Positions 16,735 through 25,153 of a stretch of 64,000 nucleotides of DNA are shown here, piece after piece (position 1 is the stretch's first letter; each line of letters begins with the position of its first letter). The position numbers were made by a program, and so were the translations under genes. The notes beneath the pieces are model-generated. The model saw only the letters and a program-made list of their open reading frames with translations, did no database searches and was not told where the DNA came from. Source of the stretch: Candidatus Peregrinibacteria bacterium CG11_big_fil_rev_8_21_14_0_20_46_8 (GTDB lineage: Bacteria; Patescibacteriota; Gracilibacteria; UBA1369; UM-FILTER-53-11); assembly GCA_002796025.1 (NCBI GenBank), contig PCVQ01000003.1, positions 1 to 64,000 on the forward strand. Reading direction: 5' to 3'.

Positions 16735-16909
16735 GAGTAGTTAAAATTTAATAATTAATAGCCGATTTTTTATATGATTAATCGAAAATGACAATTCACA
16801 CAAGTTGAGTATACAAAAAAATATTGATGAATAGCTAAATGTTGTCGAGTTTTAACGAGGAAAATTCGTATAGCTGCGTTTGGTTAATTGCTGTTTGCTT
16901 ACTTGGGTA

Positions 16910-16940
16910 TTAAAAAAAATCGCAAAGCGATTTTTTTTAA
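16910..16940. terminator. Bidirectional terminator next to tRNA-Lys
   Basis: Perfect inverted repeat: TTAAAAAAAATCGC, AAA, GCGATTTTTTTTAA. It carries T-runs on both strands. It directly follows tRNA-Lys in the minus direction. Confidence 0.85.
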
Positions 16941-17015
16941 TGGTGGGTCAGGTGGGGATCGAACCCACGACCATCAGCTTAAAAGGCTGTTGCTCTACCA
17001 CTGAGCTACTGACCC
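16941..17015 (-). tRNA. tRNA-Lys (TTT)
   Basis: Minus-strand cloverleaf with acceptor GGGTCAG/CTGACCC, anticodon loop CTTTTAA (anticodon TTT), T-loop GTTCGATCC, and encoded CCA. A terminator follows immediately. Confidence 0.95.
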
Positions 17016-17081
17016 AATGTACAGAAAATTATTAGCGATTCTGTCGGCTAAATATATAAAGTAAGTGTGCCGAAGGCGCAA

Positions 17082-17098
17082 CCTTATTTTTAGGTTAT
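17082..17098 (-). terminator. Possible terminator of the CvpA-like gene
   Basis: Short inverted repeat AACCT-TATTTTT-AGGTT directly after the minus-strand stop codon at 17100. The stem is only 5 bp. Confidence 0.4.
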
Positions 17099-17099
17099 C

Positions 17100-17684
17100 T
17101 CATCCTAATTCTTCACGCGCATGTACACTTTCATTGAAGAGGCTCGCTAGAAGAAAGGCGAGCGCTGGCATGGCGAACCAAAAATTATAGTTGTCGATCA
17201 TAAGCCGAATCATTTGAGATTCTGTATATGCAGCGGCGAGTGTGTTATTTACGATGCTTATGTCCCCACTTACAAATGAGGCACCAGAAACATAAATAAG
17301 GAGTGTGCTTATGACGAGGCCGGCGCTTAAGAAGCCAAAAATTCCACTCATAATGAGGCCGATGACTCCCCCATTGTGGCGCCCCTTAATTTCAAATCCA
17401 CCTTTAATAGAAAGGATGACAATTGCAACAATAAAAATAATCACTTTTACAAAAATCATCGTTTTATCCTCACTGCCTAAGCCAAAAAATTTTAAAAAGC
17501 TTACAAATTGACTTGAGCTTAAAAGGTATTCTTTAAAAAGATTTCCCAGTCCGTCCGCAGTAAGGATCGCAATATAACTCCCAATGATTACCTTCAGGGT
17601 ACTATTGCGGCCGATAATGAAGCTGTAGGCCATTATAAAGCCAAAAACCACAACTATGAAGAGATCCCAAGAAAGCTTAAGCAT
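17100..17684 (-). CDS. Integral membrane protein, CvpA-like layout
   Basis: 194 residues with four predicted membrane helices (about 8-24, 75-95, 105-130, 165-182). The first (SWDLFIVVVFGFIMAYSFII) followed by a Gly-Ser-rich turn and second amphipathic segment recalls CvpA/colicin-V-production proteins, but the match by eye is weak. Promoter TTGCTG-16-TACAAT, 12 bases before the ATG. Function unknown. Confidence 0.6.
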   Translation of the reverse strand: MLKLSWDLFIVVVFGFIMAYSFIIGRNSTLKVIIGSYIAILTADGLGNLFKEYLLSSSQFVSFLKFFGLGSEDKTMIFVKVIIFIVAIVILSIKGGFEIKGRHNGGVIGLIMSGIFGFLSAGLVISTLLIYVSGASFVSGDISIVNNTLAAAYTESQMIRLMIDNYNFWFAMPALAFLLASLFNESVHAREELG

Positions 17685-17696
17685 ATCTGGTGATAC

Positions 17697-17724
17697 ATTG
17701 TACCTGATTGTAAGAAATCAGCAA
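17697..17724 (-). promoter_or_regulatory. Promoter of the CvpA-like gene
   Basis: Minus strand: TTGCTG (17724-17719), 16-base spacer, TACAAT (17702-17697), 12 bases to the ATG ending at 17684. Confidence 0.6.
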
Positions 17725-17731
17725 TTATTCC

Positions 17732-18856
17732 TTATAGTATTTTTTTGAATATCCCTTTGTCTTCGGTAAGTTTTAGGTCTGATTCAGTGGCTAGCTGTCT
17801 GTATAGAAGCTCTTCTCGTTTCGACAATTTTTTCGGTATCTCAACATGTATGAGCACATAGTGATCACCGACTATGTCTGAATTTAATTTTTTCCCACCT
17901 TTGTTTTTTATTTTAAATGTTGTGCTGGACTGTGTTCCAGCGGGAATCTTGAGTCGAACGCTTCCGTGTACTGTATCAACATCTATGGTGTCGCCCAAAA
18001 CTGCCTGGAGGAGGTGGATCTTTTGTTCCGAAAAGATATCGGCATCTTGGCGTTGAAATTTTTTGTGTGGCTGTACATGTACATGCACATAGAGGTCTCC
18101 TGCTTCACCCCCGAATAGTCCAACGTCGCCTTTGCCGGCTACGCGAATAGTCGCGTCTGGCGGGATACCGCCGGGTATTCGAATAGTCACCTTTTCGGTT
18201 ATTCGACTAGTTCCTGTGCCACGACATTTTTTGCATGGTACTTCGGGTATTCGGCCAGCACCGCTACACGTTGTGCATACCCGACGAGTAGCTATGTTGC
18301 CGAGAAAAGTTCTTTGTGTACTCGTTACCTGTCCGCTCCCCTTGCATGTGGGGCATGTAATGATTTTGGATGACCCTTCGGCTCCACTGCCCTTGCATGC
18401 TGAACATTCACCTATTCGTTCTATTTCAATAGCTTTTTCCGTGCCGAATACCGCCTCATCAAATGAGATGGTTACCCGTATCTCTCTATGGTTACCCGCT
18501 TGCTTGCGACTACCCGCTCCCCTTGCGCTTGTGAATCCTCCCCCGCCACCAAAAAATGTTTCAAAGATGTCTGCAAATCCTTCACCGAAATCACCAAATC
18601 CGCTTGGGTCGAATCCTCCGGCTCCCCCTGCACCTTGAAATGCGGCGCTTCCAAATTGATCATATGCTTTGCGCTTTTTTTCGTCAGAAAGGACTTCATA
18701 AGCGGCATTAACCTCTTTGAATTTTTTCTCTGCCTCTGGATCGCCTGTATTGCGGTCGGGATGGTATTTTTGTGCCAGTTTTCGATATGCGCGCTTAATG
18801 TCGCTGTCGGATGCTGTTCTTTCGATACCTAAAATTTTATACAAATCTTTTTCCAT
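17732..18856 (-). CDS. dnaJ: Chaperone DnaJ
   Basis: 374 residues. J domain with KYHPDRN (HPD activates DnaK), a Gly/Phe-rich linker (about 75-115), then four CxxCxGxG zinc-binding repeats (CSACKGSG, CPTCKGSG, CTTCSGAG, CKKCRGTG), and C-terminal substrate-binding beta domains. Cytosolic. I place the start at 18856 (MEKDLYKILGIE) rather than an upstream in-frame ATG at 18874, because TATAAT ends 9 bases before 18856 and overlaps the longer start. No dnaK or grpE in the window. Confidence 0.96.
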   Translation of the reverse strand: MEKDLYKILGIERTASDSDIKRAYRKLAQKYHPDRNTGDPEAEKKFKEVNAAYEVLSDEKKRKAYDQFGSAAFQGAGGAGGFDPSGFGDFGEGFADIFETFFGGGGGFTSARGAGSRKQAGNHREIRVTISFDEAVFGTEKAIEIERIGECSACKGSGAEGSSKIITCPTCKGSGQVTSTQRTFLGNIATRRVCTTCSGAGRIPEVPCKKCRGTGTSRITEKVTIRIPGGIPPDATIRVAGKGDVGLFGGEAGDLYVHVHVQPHKKFQRQDADIFSEQKIHLLQAVLGDTIDVDTVHGSVRLKIPAGTQSSTTFKIKNKGGKKLNSDIVGDHYVLIHVEIPKKLSKREELLYRQLATESDLKLTEDKGIFKKIL

Positions 18857-18928
18857 AGCAGAGTGATTATACAAATTATTAGCTATTCCGCTAACGAATC
18901 TCCTGTGGTATTACTATCCGCGCCCCGA

Positions 18929-19006
18929 GGCGCTATCGTCTAGCCCGGTCTAGGACGCATCCCTCTCACGGATGAAACACGGGTTCAAATCCCGTTAGCG
19001 CTACCA
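18929..19006 (+). tRNA. tRNA-Glu (CTC)
   Basis: Acceptor GGCGCTA/TAGCGCT (first pair G-U), anticodon stem CATCC/GGATG with loop CTCTCAC (anticodon CTC), T-loop GTTCAAATC, and encoded CCA. Confidence 0.93.
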
Positions 19007-19011
19007 CGTCT

Positions 19012-19037
19012 TGAAAGGCCCGAAGGGCCGATTCAAG
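19012..19037. terminator. Dispersed hairpin, copy 2
   Basis: Inverted copy of 8432-8457, identical over 26 bases, with extended arms CTTGA/TCAAG here. Lies 5 bases after tRNA-Glu, in the right place for its terminator, although no long T-run follows. Confidence 0.6.
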
Positions 19038-19355
19038 GTGCAATTTTTGATAATTCGGGGAAATTTTTATATTTTGTGCCGTAATAAGGCCAAATAATGT
19101 TGCCAAGTGCGCTAATTAAGATCTTTTTATGCAATTTGTTAATCTATAAAACCATAATCTTACAGATTTGTCACTTCCATTTTCGAAACGTAACATCCTC
19201 TTTTAAGTTTCAAACACTCGAAAAATGCGTGCTAAATAATAGGGGAGTTAATCTTATCTTTTCTCCTTTATATAGATGAAAAAGTGTCAGTCTCTCACCA
19301 GTATTGCAGATCTGACACGATATTAATTCTGCACGCATACTAACCTTATAACCGT

Positions 19356-19385
19356 TTGACTTTCCAGGTTAGCCAATGATAAATT
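19356..19385 (+). promoter_or_regulatory. S-layer gene promoter
   Basis: TTGACT (19356-19361), 18-base spacer, TAAATT (19380-19385). Transcription would begin near 19392, giving a leader of about 320 bases, unlike most genes here. Confidence 0.55.
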
Positions 19386-19447
19386 CACACTTGAAATTTT
19401 ATGCTGACTCCAGAGGGAGAATTCTGATGTAATAGCCAAGAAGCGGT

Positions 19448-19491
19448 CCCCGAACTCTTCGGGGCGATTCCGTGTGTACTGCTCTTTGACA
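19448..19491 (+). promoter_or_regulatory. boxB/boxA-like antitermination elements
   Basis: A 7-bp hairpin CCCCGAA-CTC-TTCGGGG (19448-19464) is followed 15 bases later by TGCTCTTTGACA (19480-19491), which differs at one base from the E. coli rrn boxA TGCTCTTTAACA. The hairpin-then-boxA order matches rRNA leaders. The TTGACA inside it lacks a good -10 at 16-18 bases, so I do not read it as a promoter. Confidence 0.5.
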
Positions 19492-19714
19492 ACCAGACAG
19501 ACTTAGATTGTGTTTTCTCTTATTAGTTAACCGAGAAGGCCTCGTGCTTCCTTGGTTATGACCAGAACTTTCTTTCCTTTTTTCACTTTTTGAAACGTCC
19601 GTCCCAACATTTCTTCTTAAGACGTGGTCGACGTCAGCGGGCGAATGTGGACATCTTCCGGCGATTTATCGCCATGTAGTCATTCTATTTTGTATTAATT
19701 CTTAACCATTCATT

Positions 19715-22700
19715 ATGAATAAACGAATGCTCAAGAAGGCTCGCAAGTGGATTTCACTTGTTGCAGTTTTCTCAATCATTTCGAGCATGCTCGTCGTAGT
19801 TCCTACGGCAAGTTCATACGATGGCTCTGATGCACCATCTTGGGCATCTACAGCTGTTGATGAAGCTTGTGATCGTGAACTCGTCGACTGTTCGCTCGAT
19901 GCAGATTTCGGTTCTACAGTGAACCGAGCAGTCGGTTACCAAATGCTTACATCTGGTTTTGAGGTTTTGAGCCCAGACGCTGCAAACCCATTCTCAGACG
20001 TAACTGCTAGCGTTTGGTTCCGCAATGCAGCTGCTACTGCATATACACTCGGTTGGACAGCTGGTGTCGTCGAAGGCGGCAGCAGAATGTTCAAAGGCAG
20101 CGATCCATTGACACGTGCAATGCTCGCTGTTGCAGGTTCACAGATTCTCGGTCTCGAGGACTGTGGCAGCATCCCATCAAGCTATACTGATCGCGGTGAT
20201 GTCCCATCATGGGCTACCGGCGCAGTTGCTTGTATGATCGACTCTGGCCTTATGGTAGGCAGCAACAATCAGTTCAGACCAAACGCAAGCCTTACAAAAG
20301 TTGAGGCGATCGTTGCGATGAACGCTTGGGTTACCTACACAGAAGATCAAGAAATCGATGTTGTTGAAGTAGCTGCAGCTCGCATGGGTGTAGATGCAGA
20401 CACTGTTTACGACGCGCTCGAGACAGGAAGCTTCATCGTTGATGGTCAGCTCGTAGCTGGCGATGACGATGCAGGCGACGATGACGATGACGATGTTCCG
20501 GCTGACGACGATGACGATGCTGATGATGACGACGATGATGATGTCCCAGCTGCTGATTCTCTCCGAGTTGCATTGGCAACCGATACACCAGCTGCAGCAA
20601 CTATTCCGCCTGGAGCAAATAGCGCGCCTCTTGCACGCTTTACCTTCAGTGTTGGTTCTGGTTCTGCAATGGTTTCCGGCCTAACGCTTAAGCGTATTGG
20701 CGGAGGTGCTCCTGCAGACTTCAGCGCAATTACTGTTTACAGTGATGGCGTTCGTCTTCGTTCAGGTAAAACAATCTCAACAGATTCAAATACTGTCGAT
20801 TTCGGCGGTTTGGATCTCGAGGTGAAGGCTGGTTCGCCTGTTACTGTTGAAGTTCGTGGTGATCTCGCCACAACTGCAGCGGCAGCAAGTACACACCAAA
20901 TTGGTCTTGAGGCAGCTTCTGCTGTTACGACCAATGCAGGTAGCGTAAGCGGTGTACCGGTTTACGGCAATATCATTACTATTGGTGGTGCTACTGTACA
21001 AACAGTAACCATCGCTCCTGCAAATACTCTCTCTAAGCCAACACTTGGGGCGAAGAATGCAGAGGTCTCAAACTTCAAACTTACTGCTGGTTCAAATGAT
21101 GTTGACTTCAAGTCAATCATCTTGACTCATGGCGGTACGCTTTCTCGTTCAAGCATGAGTAACTTCAGACTCGAAGACACTTCCGGAAATGTACTGGCTA
21201 CAACCAGTTCTATTTCAAGCGGTGATCTTTTGGCCTTCACGCTTGGTGAGGTTTACAAAGTTCCAAAGAACAACAACCGCACCTTCCGTGTCTATGCTGA
21301 CCTTAGCGGCGGTAAGACAACCGACACACTTGACTTCTACATCGATGAAGCTGCAGATCTTACTGCAATCGATGCGCAAGCAGGGTATGGTGCTCGTGTA
21401 ACGAACAACATGGCAAAGGCGAACGTGACCGATACAACCTTCCAAGGTGGTAAGATCACACTTGCTGACAACGGCCCTGTTGCTCAGAACGTTGCAATCA
21501 ACACAACAAATGTTGAACTCTTCAACTTTGCAATTACTGCAGACCGAGATCTTACCTTTAAGGACTACTATCTCTGGTTAGAGCAGACTGCATTTGATGG
21601 AACAACTGCGAAGAACATCACAAGTACTACTGTTACTTCAGCTGCTGCGATGACAATTACAACAGCTGGCCTTGCAACATTCCGAACGAATGCTGACGAT
21701 GCTGCAAATCTTGCACAGTACGATGTTGTTAAAGTTACTAGCGGAGGTATTGATTACTATATTGAAATCGATTCCACTGGTGGAGCAGTTGCAAATACTA
21801 ATACTACCAATACAACTGGTACCTTGGTATATCCTTCATCGGTGAGCGCTACCGTTACATTCACTAATGGCGATGCTATTACCAAAGTTTACGATACACA
21901 TCTTCGTGAAAAGGTGGAGAATGTTCGTCTGATCGATGCTGATACAGGTGCTACACTTGCATCTCAATCGACAAGTGAATATGCAATGCTCTTCTCTGAC
22001 GACTTTGATATCGATGCAGGTGAGACCCGCAATCTTCAAGTGGTTGTAGATCTCGATTCTGCTTTGGTTGCAAATAATGCATTCAAAGGCGGTGTTAACT
22101 TTGGTGATGCAAACTTCATCAAAGACAACGATGCAAACGAGTTCGTTGCAACTGCTGACTGTGTTTCTTGTAACACGTTCGGTAAGACAATGACTGCAGT
22201 AGCAAGTTCATTGGTACTCTCTCGTGCTTCTACGCCAGTAAGCGAGACTCACGTTAAGGGTCAAGACGGTGTTGACTTGCTTGGTGTATCTGCCAAGGCA
22301 GGTGACGGCGGCGACGTAAAGGTCCTCAAAGTCACTGTTCGTCTCGTTGCAGATGATGATGGTACATTCGACAATAGTGGTTACGGCGATCTTGCTGCAA
22401 ACACGCTTGTTGATTCTGTATCTCTCTACAAAGTCAACGGTGATGGTACTGAAGTGAAGTTGGCAAACGCTGTTGGTCTTACTGCTGTTGGAACCATTGG
22501 TTCAAGCGGCGGATACTACAAAGCAGAGTTTAATGACTTCCTTGTAGACGGTGCTACTGTTGCTACCTATGATATTGCTCAATCTGTTAGCGAGAAATGG
22601 GTAGTGAAGGCAGATTTGCGCTCAAGCGTTTCTGCAACTCGTTACCTTGCAGCAGATGTTATCTCTGCAAGTGATGTTGAAGCACAGGATAAAGACGGCA

Positions 22701-24475
22701 ATACCGTTAATCCAAGCGGTACTATCAACGGCCTTGGTTCTTCGCTCTCTGTAACGAAGACTATTGCTACTGCTGGTACGCTTACTGGTGCTTCTGAAGG
22801 TAATCCAAATGCGTCTGTATTGATTGCAGGTGCAACTGCGCAAACTTTTGCGAAGTACAAGTATTCTGCACAGAATGAGGCATTTACTGTTAAGAAGTTA
22901 GACATTGTTATGGATGAGGACAGCAGCTTCACCGATACTCCAGAAACAACATATGCTCGTGCATTAAAACGTGTTGGTCTTACTTACACCAAGAAAGACG
23001 GCACTTCAACTACGGTGTACGCTGACCTTGCTTCTGGTAAGGCTTCGTTCACCAATCTTGAACTCTATGTACCTAAAGATGGCAGCGCATTTGTGACTGT
23101 CATTGGTGATCTCAACACGGTTGAGAACGGCGCAGTATCAGGTGATACTATCCGTCTCGGTCTTAATGAGCAAAGCGGTACTGCAAACAATGCATTTGAA
23201 GCATTGGGTGAAGGTTCAAGTGAACAGCGCACAGTTGCAAACCTTTCAACGTACAGCAGCTCAAGCACAGTCAAGACAATGACTCTCCGCAAGGCTGCTC
23301 CTACAGTTGCTAAGCTTTCGACAGCTGGTACGAAATTGAACAATGGTCAAAACGACATCGCTGCAATTACGGTTGCTGCTGATGCTGGTAAGACCGTATC
23401 GCTCAAGCGTCTTGCGTTTGAGTACGATGCAAGCGATATGACTGTTAATTCACTTGGCTTCTTCCGTAAGATCGGCAGCGGTTCAGAAGGAGACATCACA
23501 ACTGATGTATCTATCCGCAACCGTCAAGGTCAAAACTTGAAGTCTGGTGGAAGTGACCTCTCAACTGCAGGTGCCACAACAACTGACACCATCTACGTAA
23601 CTTGGGATAAGGCAGCGACCGATCAAGAAAACGTTTCTGGTACAACCAATACCTACATTGTCCGCGCTACGGTTTCTGCTGCGGCTGCAAATGAGAGTCT
23701 CTCGACCTTCATCGCAGACGACACGGCAACCTTCAACGCTCCGACAAGTGGTGTAGCTGGTCTCCGAACCTTCACCGGTTCTAATCCAGAAACAGTTGCT
23801 GCATCTATCAACGGTACACGTACTGTTTGGTACTGGATTTACGCTGATTCAACGAACTGTGCTAATACCAACACTTCTGGTTGTGTCGTCCTCGATACAA
23901 CTGGTCAAGGTATGGGATCAGTAAGTTCTACAGTTTGGAGTGGTGTAACTGCAACTGCAGATCCAGTTATCGCCGTACAAGGTACTGGCACTTCATCGCT
24001 TACAAGCGGTGCAATCGTAGCTGGTGCTCTCCGCCACACAACAGATGATGTTGATGCTGGTGGAAACGGTAACGATGGTATCTACTTCGATATCAACGGT
24101 GACGGTAACTATACAGCTGCTGCTGACTTGGCTATCCCTGTCACTGCTGCTACTGGTGCTGCTCCAACAGATGATGCTCTTGTTACTTCAGATGTTCGTT
24201 GGACAACTACTGGCCCAACACTCTACTTCGATACAGAACGAAGTGGTGCATCTGCAAATACCTTCAATGCTGCGCATGACGATAACGTCACGCTCGACGC
24301 AATGTTGAACGAGGGTTCAATCACTACTGCAAACAATGCAGAAGTGTACACCTCTGGTTGGAACTTCATCTGGTCTGATAACTCTGCTGTGCCACACACA
24401 ACAAGTACAACAGACTGGACAAACGGTACCGACATCAACAGCTTGCCTACACAGAGCGTTAGCTTGAGCTTCTAG
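19715..24475 (+). CDS. S-layer-like surface protein
   Basis: 1586 residues. Signal peptide about 1-34 (WISLVAVFSIISSMLVVVPT). Residues ~38-215 form SLH-like units (NPFSDVTASVWFRNAAATAY; FKGSDPLTRAMLAVAGSQIL; YTDRGDVPSWATGAVACMID; FRPNASLTKVEAIVAMNAW), which would bind cell-wall polymer. Residues ~249-281 are an almost pure Asp linker, a likely calcium-binding hinge. The remaining ~1300 residues are Thr/Ser/Ala/Asp-rich beta structure without a recognised catalytic motif. No sortase or C-terminal membrane anchor. Size, composition and the special leader suggest the main S-layer protein; this is inference. A strong terminator follows. Confidence 0.8.
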   Translation: MNKRMLKKARKWISLVAVFSIISSMLVVVPTASSYDGSDAPSWASTAVDEACDRELVDCSLDADFGSTVNRAVGYQMLTSGFEVLSPDAANPFSDVTASVWFRNAAATAYTLGWTAGVVEGGSRMFKGSDPLTRAMLAVAGSQILGLEDCGSIPSSYTDRGDVPSWATGAVACMIDSGLMVGSNNQFRPNASLTKVEAIVAMNAWVTYTEDQEIDVVEVAAARMGVDADTVYDALETGSFIVDGQLVAGDDDAGDDDDDDVPADDDDDADDDDDDDVPAADSLRVALATDTPAAATIPPGANSAPLARFTFSVGSGSAMVSGLTLKRIGGGAPADFSAITVYSDGVRLRSGKTISTDSNTVDFGGLDLEVKAGSPVTVEVRGDLATTAAAASTHQIGLEAASAVTTNAGSVSGVPVYGNIITIGGATVQTVTIAPANTLSKPTLGAKNAEVSNFKLTAGSNDVDFKSIILTHGGTLSRSSMSNFRLEDTSGNVLATTSSISSGDLLAFTLGEVYKVPKNNNRTFRVYADLSGGKTTDTLDFYIDEAADLTAIDAQAGYGARVTNNMAKANVTDTTFQGGKITLADNGPVAQNVAINTTNVELFNFAITADRDLTFKDYYLWLEQTAFDGTTAKNITSTTVTSAAAMTITTAGLATFRTNADDAANLAQYDVVKVTSGGIDYYIEIDSTGGAVANTNTTNTTGTLVYPSSVSATVTFTNGDAITKVYDTHLREKVENVRLIDADTGATLASQSTSEYAMLFSDDFDIDAGETRNLQVVVDLDSALVANNAFKGGVNFGDANFIKDNDANEFVATADCVSCNTFGKTMTAVASSLVLSRASTPVSETHVKGQDGVDLLGVSAKAGDGGDVKVLKVTVRLVADDDGTFDNSGYGDLAANTLVDSVSLYKVNGDGTEVKLANAVGLTAVGTIGSSGGYYKAEFNDFLVDGATVATYDIAQSVSEKWVVKADLRSSVSATRYLAADVISASDVEAQDKDGNTVNPSGTINGLGSSLSVTKTIATAGTLTGASEGNPNASVLIAGATAQTFAKYKYSAQNEAFTVKKLDIVMDEDSSFTDTPETTYARALKRVGLTYTKKDGTSTTVYADLASGKASFTNLELYVPKDGSAFVTVIGDLNTVENGAVSGDTIRLGLNEQSGTANNAFEALGEGSSEQRTVANLSTYSSSSTVKTMTLRKAAPTVAKLSTAGTKLNNGQNDIAAITVAADAGKTVSLKRLAFEYDASDMTVNSLGFFRKIGSGSEGDITTDVSIRNRQGQNLKSGGSDLSTAGATTTDTIYVTWDKAATDQENVSGTTNTYIVRATVSAAAANESLSTFIADDTATFNAPTSGVAGLRTFTGSNPETVAASINGTRTVWYWIYADSTNCANTNTSGCVVLDTTGQGMGSVSSTVWSGVTATADPVIAVQGTGTSSLTSGAIVAGALRHTTDDVDAGGNGNDGIYFDINGDGNYTAAADLAIPVTAATGAAPTDDALVTSDVRWTTTGPTLYFDTERSGASANTFNAAHDDNVTLDAMLNEGSITTANNAEVYTSGWNFIWSDNSAVPHTTSTTDWTNGTDINSLPTQSVSLSF
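20461..20560 (+). repeat. Asp-codon low-complexity tract
   Basis: Runs of GAT/GAC codons encode the Asp-rich linker, broken by two VPA(A)D units. Simple sequence of this kind can change length by slippage. Confidence 0.8.
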
Positions 24476-24520
24476 TTCTTGCTTACAATCTCTGTTCCGA
24501 TCAAATCGGGATGGCAGGTA

Positions 24521-24554
24521 AAAGAGCCCCCTTACATTCGTAAGGGGGCTCTTT
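24521..24554. terminator. S-layer gene terminator
   Basis: Perfect 15-bp stem: AAAGAGCCCCCTTAC and GTAAGGGGGCTCTTT around ATTC, 45 bases after the stop. The strongest terminator in the window. Confidence 0.93.
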
Positions 24555-24567
24555 GTTGTATGAGATA

Positions 24568-24596
24568 TTTTCACAAAAGAGGCTGCATGCTATACT
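24568..24596 (+). promoter_or_regulatory. Promoter of the TPR gene
   Basis: TTTTCA (24568-24573), 17-base spacer, TATACT (24591-24596), then 6 bases to the ATG at 24603. Confidence 0.7.
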
Positions 24597-24602
24597 TTGC
24601 GC

Positions 24603-25142
24603 ATGCAAAAAAAGAATTACGCTGCGATTATTGTTTTGTTTGTTGTGCTGTCAGGAATTGGAATAGGTCTATGGAAACAGCAGGCAAAATATACTGTGGA
24701 CGTTGATATAACGCCTGAGCAGCGTCAAACATTTGAACAAAGGGTTGAAGAGTGGGACGAGAAGATTGATAGTACACCGGCAGGGGAGCAGCCTAATCCC
24801 GATTACTTTATTGAGAAGGCGCGCTACCAAGAGTATTTAGGTCAGTACGGTGCAGCAATTAAAACGCTGCAATCTCTTTTTGATTATTACGAAAATAGTT
24901 CTGCGGCATGGAATAATCTCGCGAAGCTATATGAGAAAGTTGGGCGGCCGCGAAAAGCGATCGAGAATTATCAAAAGCTTATTGATGTGTTTGAGCTTTA
25001 TCAATTTCGTTTAGATATTGCCTGGAACTACTATCGCCTTGGTAATATTGAAAAAGCGCGCGAAGTGTATCAGCAGTATCAGAGTGAGACTGGCGGACGG
25101 GATGAAGAGTTGGAATATTACTTCGAGCAGGCAGCTCAATAA
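24603..25142 (+). CDS. TPR-repeat protein with N-terminal membrane anchor
   Basis: 179 residues. Single membrane helix (about 6-22, YAAIIVLFVVLSGIGIGLW), then an extracytoplasmic or periplasm-like domain with at least three TPR units (YQEYLGQYGAAIKTLQSLFD; AWNNLAKLYEKVGRPRKAIE; IAWNYYRLGNIEKAREVYQQ). Probably a scaffold for surface assembly, given its place between two surface proteins. Start at 24603 is set by the leaderless promoter. The next gene follows after 11 bases. Confidence 0.78.
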   Translation: MQKKNYAAIIVLFVVLSGIGIGLWKQQAKYTVDVDITPEQRQTFEQRVEEWDEKIDSTPAGEQPNPDYFIEKARYQEYLGQYGAAIKTLQSLFDYYENSSAAWNNLAKLYEKVGRPRKAIENYQKLIDVFELYQFRLDIAWNYYRLGNIEKAREVYQQYQSETGGRDEELEYYFEQAAQ

Positions 25143-25153
25143 TCAATACTTAT

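Larger units (their letters stand above)
19007..19714 (+). other. Intergenic region and long S-layer gene leader
   Basis: About 700 bases without a gene. The first third is AT-rich; beyond the tRNA-flanking hairpin I see nothing definite there. From 19356 it holds a promoter, a hairpin (19448-19464), an rrn boxA-like sequence (19480-19491), a pyrimidine-rich stretch, and a perfect GGCGAT-TT-ATCGCC hairpin (19660-19673) about 40 bases before the S-layer ATG. The whole looks like an untranslated leader of roughly 320 bases. Confidence 0.6.

Noticed and set aside
19097..19279. A 60-residue protein gene upstream of the S-layer gene
   Set aside because: AT-rich frame with Lys/Ile/Leu/Cys-biased sequence, no promoter at the right place and no recognisable features.
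19485..19515. Promoter using the TTGACA in TGCTCTTTGACA
   Set aside because: No acceptable -10 box 16-18 bases downstream; the closest TAGATT is at 12 bases. The boxA reading explains more.
19715..24475. Mobile element or prophage in the envelope block
   Set aside because: No transposase, integrase, direct repeats or phage structural genes were seen anywhere in the window.
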